Program-made: the position numbers and the translations under genes
Source of the DNA: Eutrophosalina sp902522775
GTDB taxonomy: Bacteria > Bacteroidota > Bacteroidia > Flavobacteriales > Flavobacteriaceae
Assembly: GCA_902522775.1 (NCBI GenBank)
Contig: CABYWQ010000006.1
Coordinates: 41,223-105,222, forward strand
DNA: 64,000 nucleotides
Reading direction: 5' to 3'
Shown: positions 27,582 through 39,694 of the stretch, one piece after another
How the letters are laid out: each line of letters opens with the position of its first letter
Numbering within the stretch: position 1 is the stretch's first letter
Notes under the pieces: model-generated
The model's input: only the letters and a program-made list of their open reading frames with translations
Databases searched by the model: none
Told to the model about the DNA's origin: nothing

Positions 27582-30500
27582 TTTTTAAGTTTAATAAATT
27601 CATGATTTAATTTCTTTAACATTTGATCATATTTGTCTATCAACAATAAAGCTTTATCTAAGCTTGATATTTGTAAAGCTGTCGGACCATATGAATTATC
27701 AATATCAGTATAAGCAACATATAGCCTATCAGAAATTGTTTCTATGTCTTTCTCTCTAATATCCATTTTAGATTTATTTCCTGAAACAAAAACATCAATA
27801 TCCTGAATTAAACTTAAAATATTAGAGTAAGACGATGAATAGCTTTTATAATTTGAAGTTTTAGATATTAATGAAAATAATGATTTACTATTGTTTTTTA
27901 ATTTATTAAATTCATGATTAATCGTTATGTATCTGTTATAAGTAATTTCTATTTTGGTAATATAGTCATCAATAATTTGTTCATTTGGGTTTGTTAAAAC
28001 TCCTTTTCTTATCCTCTCAATCTCAAAAAACTTACTCCCAATTTTATTTATCTCTCCATTATGATCTACATATACATTATAAGAATATTTTCCTGGCTCG
28101 ACTCTTATATCTGGCGAATAACTTCTCGTAGAACCTGATTTCACATTAATGTTAATTTCTTTTTTAAGATTCCAAGAAACTCTATTAAATCCTTTTTTAT
28201 AATCAGCAGACAATCTATTTATGAATTTATTTTCACTGTCAAAAATTTCAATTACAATTTTAGGTGATCTTTCATTAATTTCACTATCCAGTTCTTCCCA
28301 GCCTGGAAATGGTATATTTGAATTAGATTTTTCTAATTTTTCCTCTGCCTTTTTTCTTTTTTCTTTTTTAGTTAATAAATCATCATTTAAATAAAATGTA
28401 AAAATTACTCCATAATCTGGATTTTTAGCATAGAAGGTGTTACTTCCTTGAGAAGTTGAGCCAGATCTAATTGGATTATATTGCAATGCTTTTCTAGGTG
28501 AGAAAACTAAATTATTTTTAAGTGATTCAGGTGACAAAAACCTAAGTGAAGAGTAGTCATCTAAGACATAAAAACCTCTTCCAAAAGTTGCTGCAACAAG
28601 ATCATTTTCTCTTTTTTGAATGGCTAAATCCCTTACAGAAATTGTAGGCATTCCATTTGAAAACTCAACCCAATTATTTCCACCATTAAATGAAACGTAA
28701 ATTCCATATTCAGTGCCTAAAAACAATAAATTTTTATCAATGTGATCTTGGACAATTCTCCAACACAAAAAACCATCAGGAATATCATTTCCTATATTAA
28801 TCCAAGATTTACCACCATCAATAGATTTATAGACGTAGGGCTTGTAATCTCCAAACTTATGATTATCTAATAATACGTACACTGTATTGGAATCATATAA
28901 ATCTGCTTTTATGTCATTAACAAATGAACCTTTAGGTACCCCTGGTAATTTTTCTACATTAACTTTAGTCCAATTTTCACCAAAGTCCTTAGTATATTGA
29001 ATTAAACCATCATCGGAACCAGCATAAATAATATTTTTATCAATTGGTGATTGAGATAATGATGTTATTGTATTATAAGTAGACATCGCATAAACATCCC
29101 ATGGATTATCCCAGCTTTGTACTTTACCCATGATTGGGAGTTCTAATCTTTCCTGATTTAATGTTAAATCTGCTGAAATTGAATTCCAATCATCACCTCT
29201 ATTGTTTGATACCCAAACTCTTTGTGATCCAAAGAATAAGGTTTTAGGATCATGTGGACTAACTAAAATTGGAGCATCCCAATTAAATCTCTCATATGCT
29301 TCTCCAACTTCATTTTGCGGTTTAATAAATGTAGCTTCTCCATTTGTTCTGTCTATTCTGTGTATATTACCTTGTTGTGATTGTGCATATACAATATTTG
29401 GATTTCCAGGTTCAGTAGCAGGTTGATGCCCATCACCCCCAAGTAAAACAAACCAATCAGAATTTGTAATCCCTGACCTTTTTAGCGTACGACTTGGACC
29501 TCCTTGAGTATTATTATCTTGAGTTCCACCATAGATATTATAAAAAGGGTATGCATCATCAACAGCTAATTTATAAAATTGAGTCAGAGGAAGGTTTGCA
29601 ACAAATTTCCAAGAAGCAGTATCATCAAATGATTCATAAATACCTCCATCTGTGCCTATAAGTAAGTAATTTGGGTCGCTCATTTTAAAAGTTAATGAAT
29701 GATTATCAACGTGTTTATCACTTTCATTCATCATATAAAAATCTTTACCACCATTTTCAGATACTTGAACATTTGTATCCATTAAATAAATTTTATCAAA
29801 TACGTGCGGTGAAGCTACAAGTTCTTGATAATAATGCGGTCCAGTAGCACCTGAGACAGTATCTGACATTTTTACCCAACTTCCACCTGAGTTTGTAGTT
29901 TTGTAGACGCCTCCGTTCCTTCTATCTGTTTCAATAGCTGCATAGATAATTGAACTATCAAAAGGAGATATTGCCAATCCAATTTTACCTAAGTTAGATT
30001 CAGGTAAACCAACATCAATTTTAAACCAACTTATTCCACTATCTATTGATTTATAAATTGAAGTACCAGAGCCTCCGCCCATATATGCAGCAACGTTTCT
30101 GTGTCGTTGCCAAGTAGCAGCATACAAAATATTTGAATCATTTTTATCAATGACAATATCAGTTACTCCAGTCCATTTATTTATATCTAATACATTTTTC
30201 CAATGCTTTCCACCATCAATTGATCTAAACAATCCTCTTTCTCCACCAGAAGACCATAAAGGCCCTTGAGAAGCAACAAAAATTAGATTTGGATCATCAG
30301 GGCTAACAATTATTTTTGAAATATGCTCGGAGCTCTTTAGACCCATATATTTCCATTTTTCTCCACCATTTTCGCTCAAGTAAACACCATGACCAATTCC
30401 AACATGTCTACCACCTACATTTTCCCCTGTGCCCAACCAAATTTTGGAAGAATTATGTGGGTCTATGGTAATACAACCTGTTGAATAAAATGGTTGATCA

Positions 30501-30763
30501 TCAGCGATAGGATCCCATGTAGTTCCTGAATTAGATGTTTTCCAAACACCTCCAGAACCAACAGCAACATACCATTCATTTTCATTTTCAGAATTAATAG
30601 CTATGTCTGCAATTCGTCCAGACATAAAGGCTGGACCTATACTCCTAAATTCTAAGCCAGAAAGCTGAGATGATTTCAAATCATACTTTTGTGACTTTTT
30701 TTTCTGAGCATTAATATTTAATAAAAAACATAAAAAAATATTTAATAAAATTATTTTTTTCAT
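27542..30763 (-). CDS. exported BNR/VPS10-like beta-propeller protein
   Basis: 1,073 residues with a signal peptide (MKKIILLNIFLCFLLNINAQ). Many copies of the BNR/Asp-box pattern SxDxGxTW run through residues about 40-720 (SNSGTTWDP, SENGGEKWK, SIDGGKHWKN, TKDFGENWTK, SFNGGNNWVE), forming one or two large beta-propellers as in sortilin/VPS10-domain and xyloglucanase-like proteins. The C-terminal third has a beta-sandwich-like part and helices. Usually annotated 'glycosyl hydrolase' in marine flavobacteria, but no catalytic motif is visible, so binding or a surface role is equally likely. No type IX secretion C-terminal signal is obvious. Confidence 0.82.
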   Translation of the reverse strand: MKKIILLNIFLCFLLNINAQKKKSQKYDLKSSQLSGLEFRSIGPAFMSGRIADIAINSENENEWYVAVGSGGVWKTSNSGTTWDPIADDQPFYSTGCITIDPHNSSKIWLGTGENVGGRHVGIGHGVYLSENGGEKWKYMGLKSSEHISKIIVSPDDPNLIFVASQGPLWSSGGERGLFRSIDGGKHWKNVLDINKWTGVTDIVIDKNDSNILYAATWQRHRNVAAYMGGGSGTSIYKSIDSGISWFKIDVGLPESNLGKIGLAISPFDSSIIYAAIETDRRNGGVYKTTNSGGSWVKMSDTVSGATGPHYYQELVASPHVFDKIYLMDTNVQVSENGGKDFYMMNESDKHVDNHSLTFKMSDPNYLLIGTDGGIYESFDDTASWKFVANLPLTQFYKLAVDDAYPFYNIYGGTQDNNTQGGPSRTLKRSGITNSDWFVLLGGDGHQPATEPGNPNIVYAQSQQGNIHRIDRTNGEATFIKPQNEVGEAYERFNWDAPILVSPHDPKTLFFGSQRVWVSNNRGDDWNSISADLTLNQERLELPIMGKVQSWDNPWDVYAMSTYNTITSLSQSPIDKNIIYAGSDDGLIQYTKDFGENWTKVNVEKLPGVPKGSFVNDIKADLYDSNTVYVLLDNHKFGDYKPYVYKSIDGGKSWINIGNDIPDGFLCWRIVQDHIDKNLLFLGTEYGIYVSFNGGNNWVEFSNGMPTISVRDLAIQKRENDLVAATFGRGFYVLDDYSSLRFLSPESLKNNLVFSPRKALQYNPIRSGSTSQGSNTFYAKNPDYGVIFTFYLNDDLLTKKEKRKKAEEKLEKSNSNIPFPGWEELDSEINERSPKIVIEIFDSENKFINRLSADYKKGFNRVSWNLKKEININVKSGSTRSYSPDIRVEPGKYSYNVYVDHNGEINKIGSKFFEIERIRKGVLTNPNEQIIDDYITKIEITYNRYITINHEFNKLKNNSKSLFSLISKTSNYKSYSSSYSNILSLIQDIDVFVSGNKSKMDIREKDIETISDRLYVAYTDIDNSYGPTALQISSLDKALLLIDKYDQMLKKLNHEFIKLKNQVEGDSGSIILD

Positions 30764-30819
30764 AATTAATGATTTTTACTTAAATATATCAAATAATAGT
30801 AAAGAATAAAATGATATTG

Positions 30820-30827
30820 TAATTTTG
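30820..30827 (+). promoter_or_regulatory. -7 promoter box touching the DUF6452 start
   Basis: TAATTTTG matches TAnnTTTG. The GTG start of the next gene is at 30832, four bases after the box, so transcription would begin at or within a base or two of the start codon. Confidence 0.5.
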
Positions 30828-30831
30828 GGAA

Positions 30832-31308
30832 GTGAATAAAATTAATGGTATTTATATCGCTTTAATTATAACACTATTTTCATGTGAACCAGATGATATA
30901 TGTCTTGAATCTTATGATGATACACCAAAACTTATTGTAAGATTTTATGATGAAATTACAAATGAATTAAAACCTCTCAGAAACTTAGAAATTATTTCAA
31001 CAGAAACTCAAGATACTTTATTTTTTAATGAAGTTGATTCTATACCAATACCACTAAATCACAAAGAAAATTTCACATCGTTAAGTATTAAAATAAATTC
31101 GTATAGCGCTGATGCCAATATTGATAATATTTTAATTGACTATACAAAAAATCCTATATATATTTCTGTTGGATGTGGATTCGTATTAAATTTTAATATT
31201 AATTCATTTATTATTGAAAAGGATCAAAATAACTGGATCAAAAATTATAACATTTATAAATCAATTATTGAAAATGAAGAAACAAGACATATTGAAGTTT
31301 TTCATTAG
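30832..31308 (+). CDS. DUF6452 family lipoprotein
   Basis: 158 residues, GTG start; no other start codon can precede the signal peptide, which ends in the lipobox LFSC (Cys18) followed by EPDDICLE. The early motif DDICLES...TPKLIVRFYD is what I recognise as DUF6452. The rest is beta-rich. Its 3' end overlaps the DUF6048 gene by 35 bases, and the two are usually neighbours in Flavobacteriia. Envelope lipoprotein of unknown function. Confidence 0.75.
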   Translation: MNKINGIYIALIITLFSCEPDDICLESYDDTPKLIVRFYDEITNELKPLRNLEIISTETQDTLFFNEVDSIPIPLNHKENFTSLSIKINSYSADANIDNILIDYTKNPIYISVGCGFVLNFNINSFIIEKDQNNWIKNYNIYKSIIENEETRHIEVFH

Positions 31309-31972
31309 TGTTTCTATTATAATACTATTTTTTGGAAAAAACTTTAGTCAGACTAAAAAAGACTCAGTAGTTGTAAAGAATAAATACGGAATAAGAATTG
31401 GTCTAGACTTTTCAAAACAAATCAGAATGTTGACTGAAGATTATAAAGGCTTGTCTATTTATGGAGATGTTAAAATCAAAGAAAGATTATTTATCGTTAG
31501 TGAACTTGGAAGTGATGAAAAAGAATTAAGGACTGATAATTTAAGATCAAAGTTTTCAGGAAATTATATAAAAGCTGGATTAAACTACAACCTTTATAAC
31601 AATCTTCCAGCACTGAATAACGAAATATACGTTGGTTTTAGATTTGCAACTAGTAAATTCAAAAGCGAAATCTCAGAATATATAATTTATAATAAAGATC
31701 ACTTTTGGTCGCAAGATCCAATTTTTGACAACATTATTAATAAAGGTCTTAATGCTAATTGGGTAGAACTGATTATCGGAATTAATGCTGAGCTAGTAAA
31801 CAACTTGTTTATGGGATTGAGTTTGAGATTAAATAGAATGCTAAACCAAAAAAAACCTGAAAATTTTACCAACCTCTATATTCCAGGTTTTAATAAAGTG
31901 ACAGAGAATAATAATTTTGGAACTGGATTAACATATTCACTAATATATCAAATCCCAATTATCAAAAAATAA
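31274..31972 (+). CDS. DUF6048 family outer-membrane beta-barrel-like protein
   Basis: 232 residues from the ATG at 31274, where a signal peptide begins (MKKQDILKFFISVSIIILFF ending near NFSQ); an earlier in-frame ATG at 31214 would overlap the previous gene further. Alternating strands with aromatic ends (KYGIRIGLDFSKQIR, YIKAGLNYNLYNN, EIYVGFRFATSKF, TGLTYSLIYQIPI) suggest a small outer-membrane barrel. Paired with the DUF6452 lipoprotein, it may form one envelope unit. Overlaps the next gene by one base. Confidence 0.75.
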   Translation: MKKQDILKFFISVSIIILFFGKNFSQTKKDSVVVKNKYGIRIGLDFSKQIRMLTEDYKGLSIYGDVKIKERLFIVSELGSDEKELRTDNLRSKFSGNYIKAGLNYNLYNNLPALNNEIYVGFRFATSKFKSEISEYIIYNKDHFWSQDPIFDNIINKGLNANWVELIIGINAELVNNLFMGLSLRLNRMLNQKKPENFTNLYIPGFNKVTENNNFGTGLTYSLIYQIPIIKK

Positions 31973-32682
31973 TGAATTGGTTTAACTCTGATTATTATCA
32001 CATATTATATAAAAATAGAGATAAAAAAGAAGCTGAATTTTTTTTAAATAATCTAATAAAAAAATTGAAAATAAAAAAAAAATCAAAGATTCTTGATTTA
32101 GCTTGTGGTGTTGGAAGGCATTCTTTTTATCTAAATAAAAAAGGAATGAATGTCATTGGGATAGATAATTCAGAAAATAATATAAAAAAAGCAAAAAAAT
32201 TTGAAAATAAGTTTCTAAAGTTTAAAAAAAAGGAAATGACAGAAGACTATGGTCAAGTATTTGACTTTATTTTTAATTTGTTTACAAGCTTTGGATATAT
32301 TAATGAAAAACACAATTTAAACACATTTAAATCTATAAACAACTCTCTAGCTAATAATGGAATTTTAGTAGTAGACTATTTAAACGTTTTTAAATTAAAA
32401 GAAGAACTTGTTGAAAAAGAAACAAAAAAAATTGGAAATATAATTTTTAATTTAAATAGGTCATTTAAGGACAATTTTATTGTTAAAAAGATTAAAATAA
32501 AAGATAATAAAGAAATCTTTTATTTTGAAGAGAGAGTTATGGAATTAACAATAAATGATTTTCAAGATTATTTAAAAAAATTCAATTTTGAGATTTTTGA
32601 TGTTTATGGCAACTACAATCTTGAAAAATATCATAAAAATTCAGAAAGACTAATAATGATAATAAAAAAATCCCAGCCTTAA
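31972..32682 (+). CDS. class I SAM-dependent methyltransferase
   Basis: 236 residues. Motif I reads ILDLACGVGRHSFYLNKKG with the acidic ribose-binding end VIGIDNS; motif IV region FDFIFNLFTSFGYI. This is the small-molecule type of methyltransferase; the substrate cannot be told. Its final codons (IKKSQP) are encoded by one arm of the hairpin that ends the opposing rRNA operon, so the C-terminus and the terminator share sequence. Confidence 0.8.
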   Translation: MNWFNSDYYHILYKNRDKKEAEFFLNNLIKKLKIKKKSKILDLACGVGRHSFYLNKKGMNVIGIDNSENNIKKAKKFENKFLKFKKKEMTEDYGQVFDFIFNLFTSFGYINEKHNLNTFKSINNSLANNGILVVDYLNVFKLKEELVEKETKKIGNIIFNLNRSFKDNFIVKKIKIKDNKEIFYFEERVMELTINDFQDYLKKFNFEIFDVYGNYNLEKYHKNSERLIMIIKKSQP

Positions 32683-32694
32683 AAGACTGGGATT
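32661..32694 (-). terminator. rho-independent terminator of the rRNA operon
   Basis: On the minus strand, arm AATCCCAG (32694-32687), a ten-base loop and arm CTGGGATT (32676-32669) are followed by a T run. It begins six bases past the 5S 3' end. The plus-strand orientation is followed by CGAGGGGGG, so only the rRNA direction is served. It overlaps the last codons and stop of the convergent methyltransferase. Confidence 0.9.
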
Positions 32695-32699
32695 CGAGG

Positions 32700-32807
32700 G
32701 GGGCAGTGACATACTCTTCCACCTAATGGTAGTACCATCTGCGCTACTGGTCTTAACTTCTCTGTTCGAAATGGGAAGAGGTGTTCACCAATGCTATAAC
32801 CACCCAA
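32700..32807 (-). rRNA. rrf: 5S ribosomal RNA
   Basis: About 108 nt. Helix I pairs GGGTGGT (32805-32799) with ACTGCCC (32707-32701); the internal TTCCCATTTCGAACAGAGAA and AGTAGCGCAGATGGTACT segments are typical 5S. It lies about 85 bases after the 23S end. Ends are given to within a few bases. Confidence 0.95.
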
Positions 32808-32851
32808 ATTTTACTTACAAAAAGTAAGGGATAATTAAATCCAATAAGTTA

Positions 32852-32866
32852 ACATATTGAAAAATT
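32852..32866 (-). repeat. downstream arm of the 23S processing stem
   Basis: ACATATTGAAAAATT here is the perfect 15-base reverse complement of 35830-35844, on the other side of 23S. The two would pair in the precursor RNA to form a stem enclosing 23S, as RNase III stems do in other bacteria. Confidence 0.75.
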
Positions 32867-32891
32867 AATAATAAAAAATACAATTAAGAAA

Positions 32892-35692
<2,801 letters not shown>

Positions 35693-35788
35693 TACTTTTC
35701 TTTGAAATTGTATTTACTTATTATTATTATTATTTGCTCGTATATCCATATATATAAATATATATTTTATACTTTATGTGTATCTAAT

Positions 35789-35826
35789 TATTACAAACAT
35801 TAATTGGATAACTGATGTTTGTAATA
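35789..35826 (-). repeat. inverted repeat in the 16S-23S spacer
   Basis: Arms TATTACAAACAT (35789-35800) and ATGTTTGTAATA (35815-35826) pair perfectly over 12 bases with a 14-base loop. It would fold in the precursor rRNA just inside the 23S processing stem. A spacer-processing hairpin is the simplest reading. Confidence 0.6.
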
Positions 35827-35829
35827 TTA

Positions 35830-35844
35830 AATTTTTCAATATGT
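35830..35844 (-). repeat. upstream arm of the 23S processing stem
   Basis: AATTTTTCAATATGT on the plus strand, the exact reverse complement of 32852-32866. It overlaps the boxA-like element, so the element becomes base-paired once 23S has been made. Confidence 0.75.
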
Positions 35845-35852
35845 CAATGAAC
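35835..35852 (-). promoter_or_regulatory. boxA-like antitermination element before 23S
   Basis: On the minus strand: GTTCATTGA, two bases, TATTGAA. The same pair of blocks occurs in the leader before 16S (37791-37809). GTTCATTGA resembles boxA (GCTCTTTAA) at six of nine positions, and similar GTTC(T/A)TTGACATATTG strings are common in Bacteroidota rRNA spacers. Predicted NusB/S10 binding site for rRNA antitermination. Confidence 0.6.
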
Positions 35853-35869
35853 GTTTAGTTTAAAACTTG

Positions 35870-35943
35870 TGGAGAATGTGGGAGTCGAACCCACGACCTC
35901 TTGAATGCAAATCAAGTGCTCTAGCCAGCTGAGCTAATTCCCC
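35870..35943 (-). tRNA. tRNA-Ala (TGC)
   Basis: 74 nt without encoded CCA. Acceptor stem GGGGAAT/ATTCTCC, anticodon stem CTTGA/TCAAG around loop TTTGCAT giving anticodon TGC, T-loop GTTCGACTC. Discriminator A. In the usual place between tRNA-Ile and 23S. Confidence 0.97.
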
Positions 35944-36004
35944 ATTCTGAAAAGAATTCAGTATGTATGAATTAACAGCTCTAAATTCCCATTTATCATA
36001 ATAG

Positions 36005-36078
36005 TAGTCTCGGGCAGACTCGAACTGCCGACCTCTACATTATCAGTGTAGCGCTCTAACCAGCTGAGCTACGAGACT
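36005..36078 (-). tRNA. tRNA-Ile (GAT)
   Basis: 74 nt without encoded CCA. Acceptor stem AGTCTCG/CGAGACT, anticodon stem CTACA/TGTAG around loop CTGATAA giving anticodon GAT, T-loop GTTCGAGTC. Directly after 16S. CCA must be added by the tRNA nucleotidyltransferase. Confidence 0.97.
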
Positions 36079-36095
36079 CTTAATGATAATCAAAA

Positions 36096-36113
36096 TGACA
36101 GCAATAGCAAAAC
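36096..36113 (-). repeat. downstream arm of the 16S processing stem
   Basis: TGACAGC (36096-36102) and TAGCAAAAC (36105-36113) are the reverse complements of GCTGTCA (37783-37789) and GTTTTGCTA (37741-37749) in the leader. The pairs nest correctly around 16S and give a 16-bp two-part stem, as expected for rRNA precursor processing. Confidence 0.6.
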
Positions 36114-36156
36114 ACAAACCTAAAAAGCCCTAAAATTCAGTCGTCATACTTTCTCT

Positions 36157-37688
<1,532 letters not shown>

Positions 37689-37840
37689 AAATTTTAATAA
37701 TATTTAACAACTTGAATTGATAAAGGACTGTCTCGGAATGGTTTTGCTAATTCAATAAATGATGATAAAAATCATCTTTTACGCTGTCAATTCAATACTT
37801 TCAATGAACTTCTTCATTCTTATCTGTTTAACAGAAAAGC
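37689..37840 (-). other. rRNA operon leader
   Basis: About 150 bases transcribed ahead of 16S. It contains the boxA-like element (37791-37809), the two upstream arms of the 16S processing stem (37741-37749 and 37783-37789), a small hairpin GATGAT-AAAA-ATCATC (37761-37776) between them, and an alternative pair (37712-37720 with 37787-37795) that would compete with the outer stem. No coding region. Confidence 0.7.
37791..37809 (-). promoter_or_regulatory. boxA-like antitermination element before 16S
   Basis: On the minus strand: GTTCATTGA, three bases, TATTGAA; the same two blocks occur before 23S. Position a few dozen bases after the predicted transcription start is where rrn antiterminators lie in other bacteria. 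Confidence 0.6.
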
Positions 37841-37844
37841 GGTG

Positions 37845-37875
37845 CAAATATACACTCCTTTGATGTTCTAGCAAA
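37845..37875 (-). promoter_or_regulatory. rRNA operon promoter
   Basis: On the minus strand TTTG (37875-37872), 19 bases, then TATATTTG (37852-37845): both Bacteroidota elements at ideal spacing. Transcription should start near 37840, about 150 bases before mature 16S. No second tandem promoter is clear. Confidence 0.85.
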
Positions 37876-37916
37876 TAATATTTAAAAAAATAAATTTTTT
37901 TTTTCGAACATATTTA

Positions 37917-37947
37917 TTAACAATCTGATTTTCAGTTATATTGTTAA
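37917..37947 (-). terminator. hairpin between DUF4294 gene and rRNA promoter
   Basis: Arms TTAACAAT (37917-37924) and ATTGTTAA (37940-37947) with an inner CTGA/TCAG stem. On the minus strand it starts six bases after the DUF4294 stop. The T run after it is separated by about 20 bases, so as a terminator it is imperfect; it may still shield the rRNA promoter from read-through. Confidence 0.45.
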
Positions 37948-37952
37948 CAAAT

Positions 37953-38528
37953 TCAATACCCTTCTTTTGCTAAAATATCTTCAATAAATAAATCTTCTTT
38001 TACCAATTCAGGATTAAATTCCTTTTTTAATGAAATATCAAAAAAATTTGCAAAAGTATTATAGGTAAATGCTCTAAAACCATTTCTCAATTCTTTAATC
38101 AGTTTGAAAGCTGAAATACCTGTTTCTCTAAATATTAATTTTACTAAAATCTGACCTTCTGTACGTGTAAGTTTTTTTAATTCTTCAGTAAGCTCATCTT
38201 GAATAAATCTTTCTAAAATTTTTGTATATTTTTTTTTCTTTCTTTTAGATTTTATTTTGGTTAATCTATAATTAAGCTTATTTAGCCTTTCGGAAGCCAT
38301 TTTGGCGTATGGGTAGACTTTAAGTGTTTTTCTTTTTAAAGTGTAGTACATTATCAAATCTTCGTCAGATTCCAGGTTAACGGGCTTGTATATTGTAATT
38401 TCATCTAATTCAATTTGTGAAGCATAAATTGAATCTCCTTCAAATTTGTAATATTTTTCAGAAAAATCTTGCGATAAAATAATATTTGTGCTAAAAAAAA
38501 TAAAAATTAGAAAAATAAATTTATTCAC
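37953..38528 (-). CDS. DUF4294 family protein, exported
   Basis: 191 residues with a signal peptide (MNKFIFLIFIFFSTNIILSQ). The conserved core runs from LKVYPYAKMASERLNKLN through the basic KSKRKKKKYTK segment, FIQDELTEELKKLTRTEGQILVKLIFRETGISAF and a final FNPELVKEDLFIEDIL, which I recognise as DUF4294. Usually located beside an M42 peptidase in Flavobacteriia, as here (divergent). Function unknown; periplasmic. Confidence 0.82.
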   Translation of the reverse strand: MNKFIFLIFIFFSTNIILSQDFSEKYYKFEGDSIYASQIELDEITIYKPVNLESDEDLIMYYTLKRKTLKVYPYAKMASERLNKLNYRLTKIKSKRKKKKYTKILERFIQDELTEELKKLTRTEGQILVKLIFRETGISAFKLIKELRNGFRAFTYNTFANFFDISLKKEFNPELVKEDLFIEDILAKEGY

Positions 38529-38532
38529 ATTT

Positions 38533-38540
38533 CAAATTTA
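38533..38540 (-). promoter_or_regulatory. -7 promoter box touching the DUF4294 start
   Basis: Minus strand TAAATTTG, an exact TAnnTTTG match, ends four bases before the ATG at 38528, so the mRNA should have almost no leader. Confidence 0.5.
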
Positions 38541-38573
38541 TGAATTAAAACTTCTTAATAAATACTAAATGAT

Positions 38574-38581
38574 TAATTTTG
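38574..38581 (+). promoter_or_regulatory. -7 promoter box of the M42 peptidase gene
   Basis: TAATTTTG matches TAnnTTTG; the ATG at 38598 follows 16 bases later, leader about 12 nt. Confidence 0.5.
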
Positions 38582-38597
38582 AGACAAAATATTACTT

Positions 38598-39689
38598 ATG
38601 GCAAAAAAAGATATTCTTACAAAATCATCGCTTGAATTTTTAGAAAAATACCTCAACAATCCATCACCAACCGGTTACGAATGGGAAGGCCAAAAAATAT
38701 GGATGGAATATCTCAAACCATACGTAGATGAGTTTATAACTGATACATATGGAACTGCTGTTGGTGTTATTAATCCAAAATCAAATTTTAAAGTCGTTAT
38801 TGAGGGACACTCGGACGAAATTTCTTGGTATGTTAATTATATAACTGAAAAAGGGTTAATTTACGTAATAAGAAATGGAGGAAGCGATCACCAAATTGCT
38901 CCATCAAAATGGGTTAATATTCATACAAAAAAAGGCATAGTTAAAGGTGTTTTTGGATGGCCAGCTATTCATACTAGAACAGCAGGGAAAGAAGAAACAC
39001 CTAAGCTTGAAAATATTTCTATTGATGTTGGTGCAAAAAATAAAAAAGAGGTTGAAAAAATGGGTATTCATGTAGGATGTGTAATTACTTACCCTGATTC
39101 ATTTCAAATACTTAATAAAAATAGGTTTGTTTGCAGAGCAATCGATAACAGAATTGGAGGATTTATGATTGCTGAGGTTGCTAGACTGATCAAAGAAAAC
39201 AAAAAAACTCTTCCTTTTTGTTTATACATAACCAATTCTGTTCAAGAAGAGATAGGTCTAAGAGGTGCTCAAATGATAACGGAAACATTAAAACCAAACA
39301 TTGCTATAGTTACAGACGTTTGTCATGATACATCTACTCCGATGATAGATGTCAAAAAACAAGGAGATAATGTTATCGATAATGGTCCTGTTATATCCTA
39401 CGCGCCTGCAATACAAAATAATTTGAGAGAAAGAATAATTGAAACCGCAGAAAAGAAGAAAATACCTTTTCAAAGACATGCATCTTCAAGATATACTGGG
39501 ACTGATACTGATGCCTTTGCCTACAGTAATGGTGGAGTTGCATCTGCTTTAATTTCACTTCCACTTAGGTACATGCATACTACTGTTGAGCTTGTTAGTA
39601 GAGAAGATGTTGAGAATGTAATTAAGTTGATTTATGAAACATTACTTACAATTGGTCCAGATGATGATTTCAGTTATTTTAAATCTTAA
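38598..39689 (+). CDS. M42 family metallopeptidase (tetrahedral aminopeptidase-like)
   Basis: 363 residues. The dinuclear metal ligands of M42 enzymes are all present in order: His in IEGHSDEISW, Asp in CRAIDNRIGG, catalytic Glu pair in SVQEEIGLRGA, Asp in VTDVCHD and His in RYMHTTVEL. No signal peptide, so it trims peptides in the cytoplasm, probably as a large oligomer. Often mislabelled endoglucanase. Lies divergent from DUF4294. Confidence 0.92.
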   Translation: MAKKDILTKSSLEFLEKYLNNPSPTGYEWEGQKIWMEYLKPYVDEFITDTYGTAVGVINPKSNFKVVIEGHSDEISWYVNYITEKGLIYVIRNGGSDHQIAPSKWVNIHTKKGIVKGVFGWPAIHTRTAGKEETPKLENISIDVGAKNKKEVEKMGIHVGCVITYPDSFQILNKNRFVCRAIDNRIGGFMIAEVARLIKENKKTLPFCLYITNSVQEEIGLRGAQMITETLKPNIAIVTDVCHDTSTPMIDVKKQGDNVIDNGPVISYAPAIQNNLRERIIETAEKKKIPFQRHASSRYTGTDTDAFAYSNGGVASALISLPLRYMHTTVELVSREDVENVIKLIYETLLTIGPDDDFSYFKS

Positions 39690-39694
39690 AGATT

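Larger units (their letters stand above)
35693..35869 (-). other. spacer between tRNA-Ala and 23S
   Basis: 177 AT-rich bases without a gene. It holds a boxA-like element (35835-35852), the upstream arm of the 23S processing stem (35830-35844), a 12-base inverted repeat (35789-35800 with 35815-35826) and a run of ATT repeats near 35720-35733. Confidence 0.7.
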
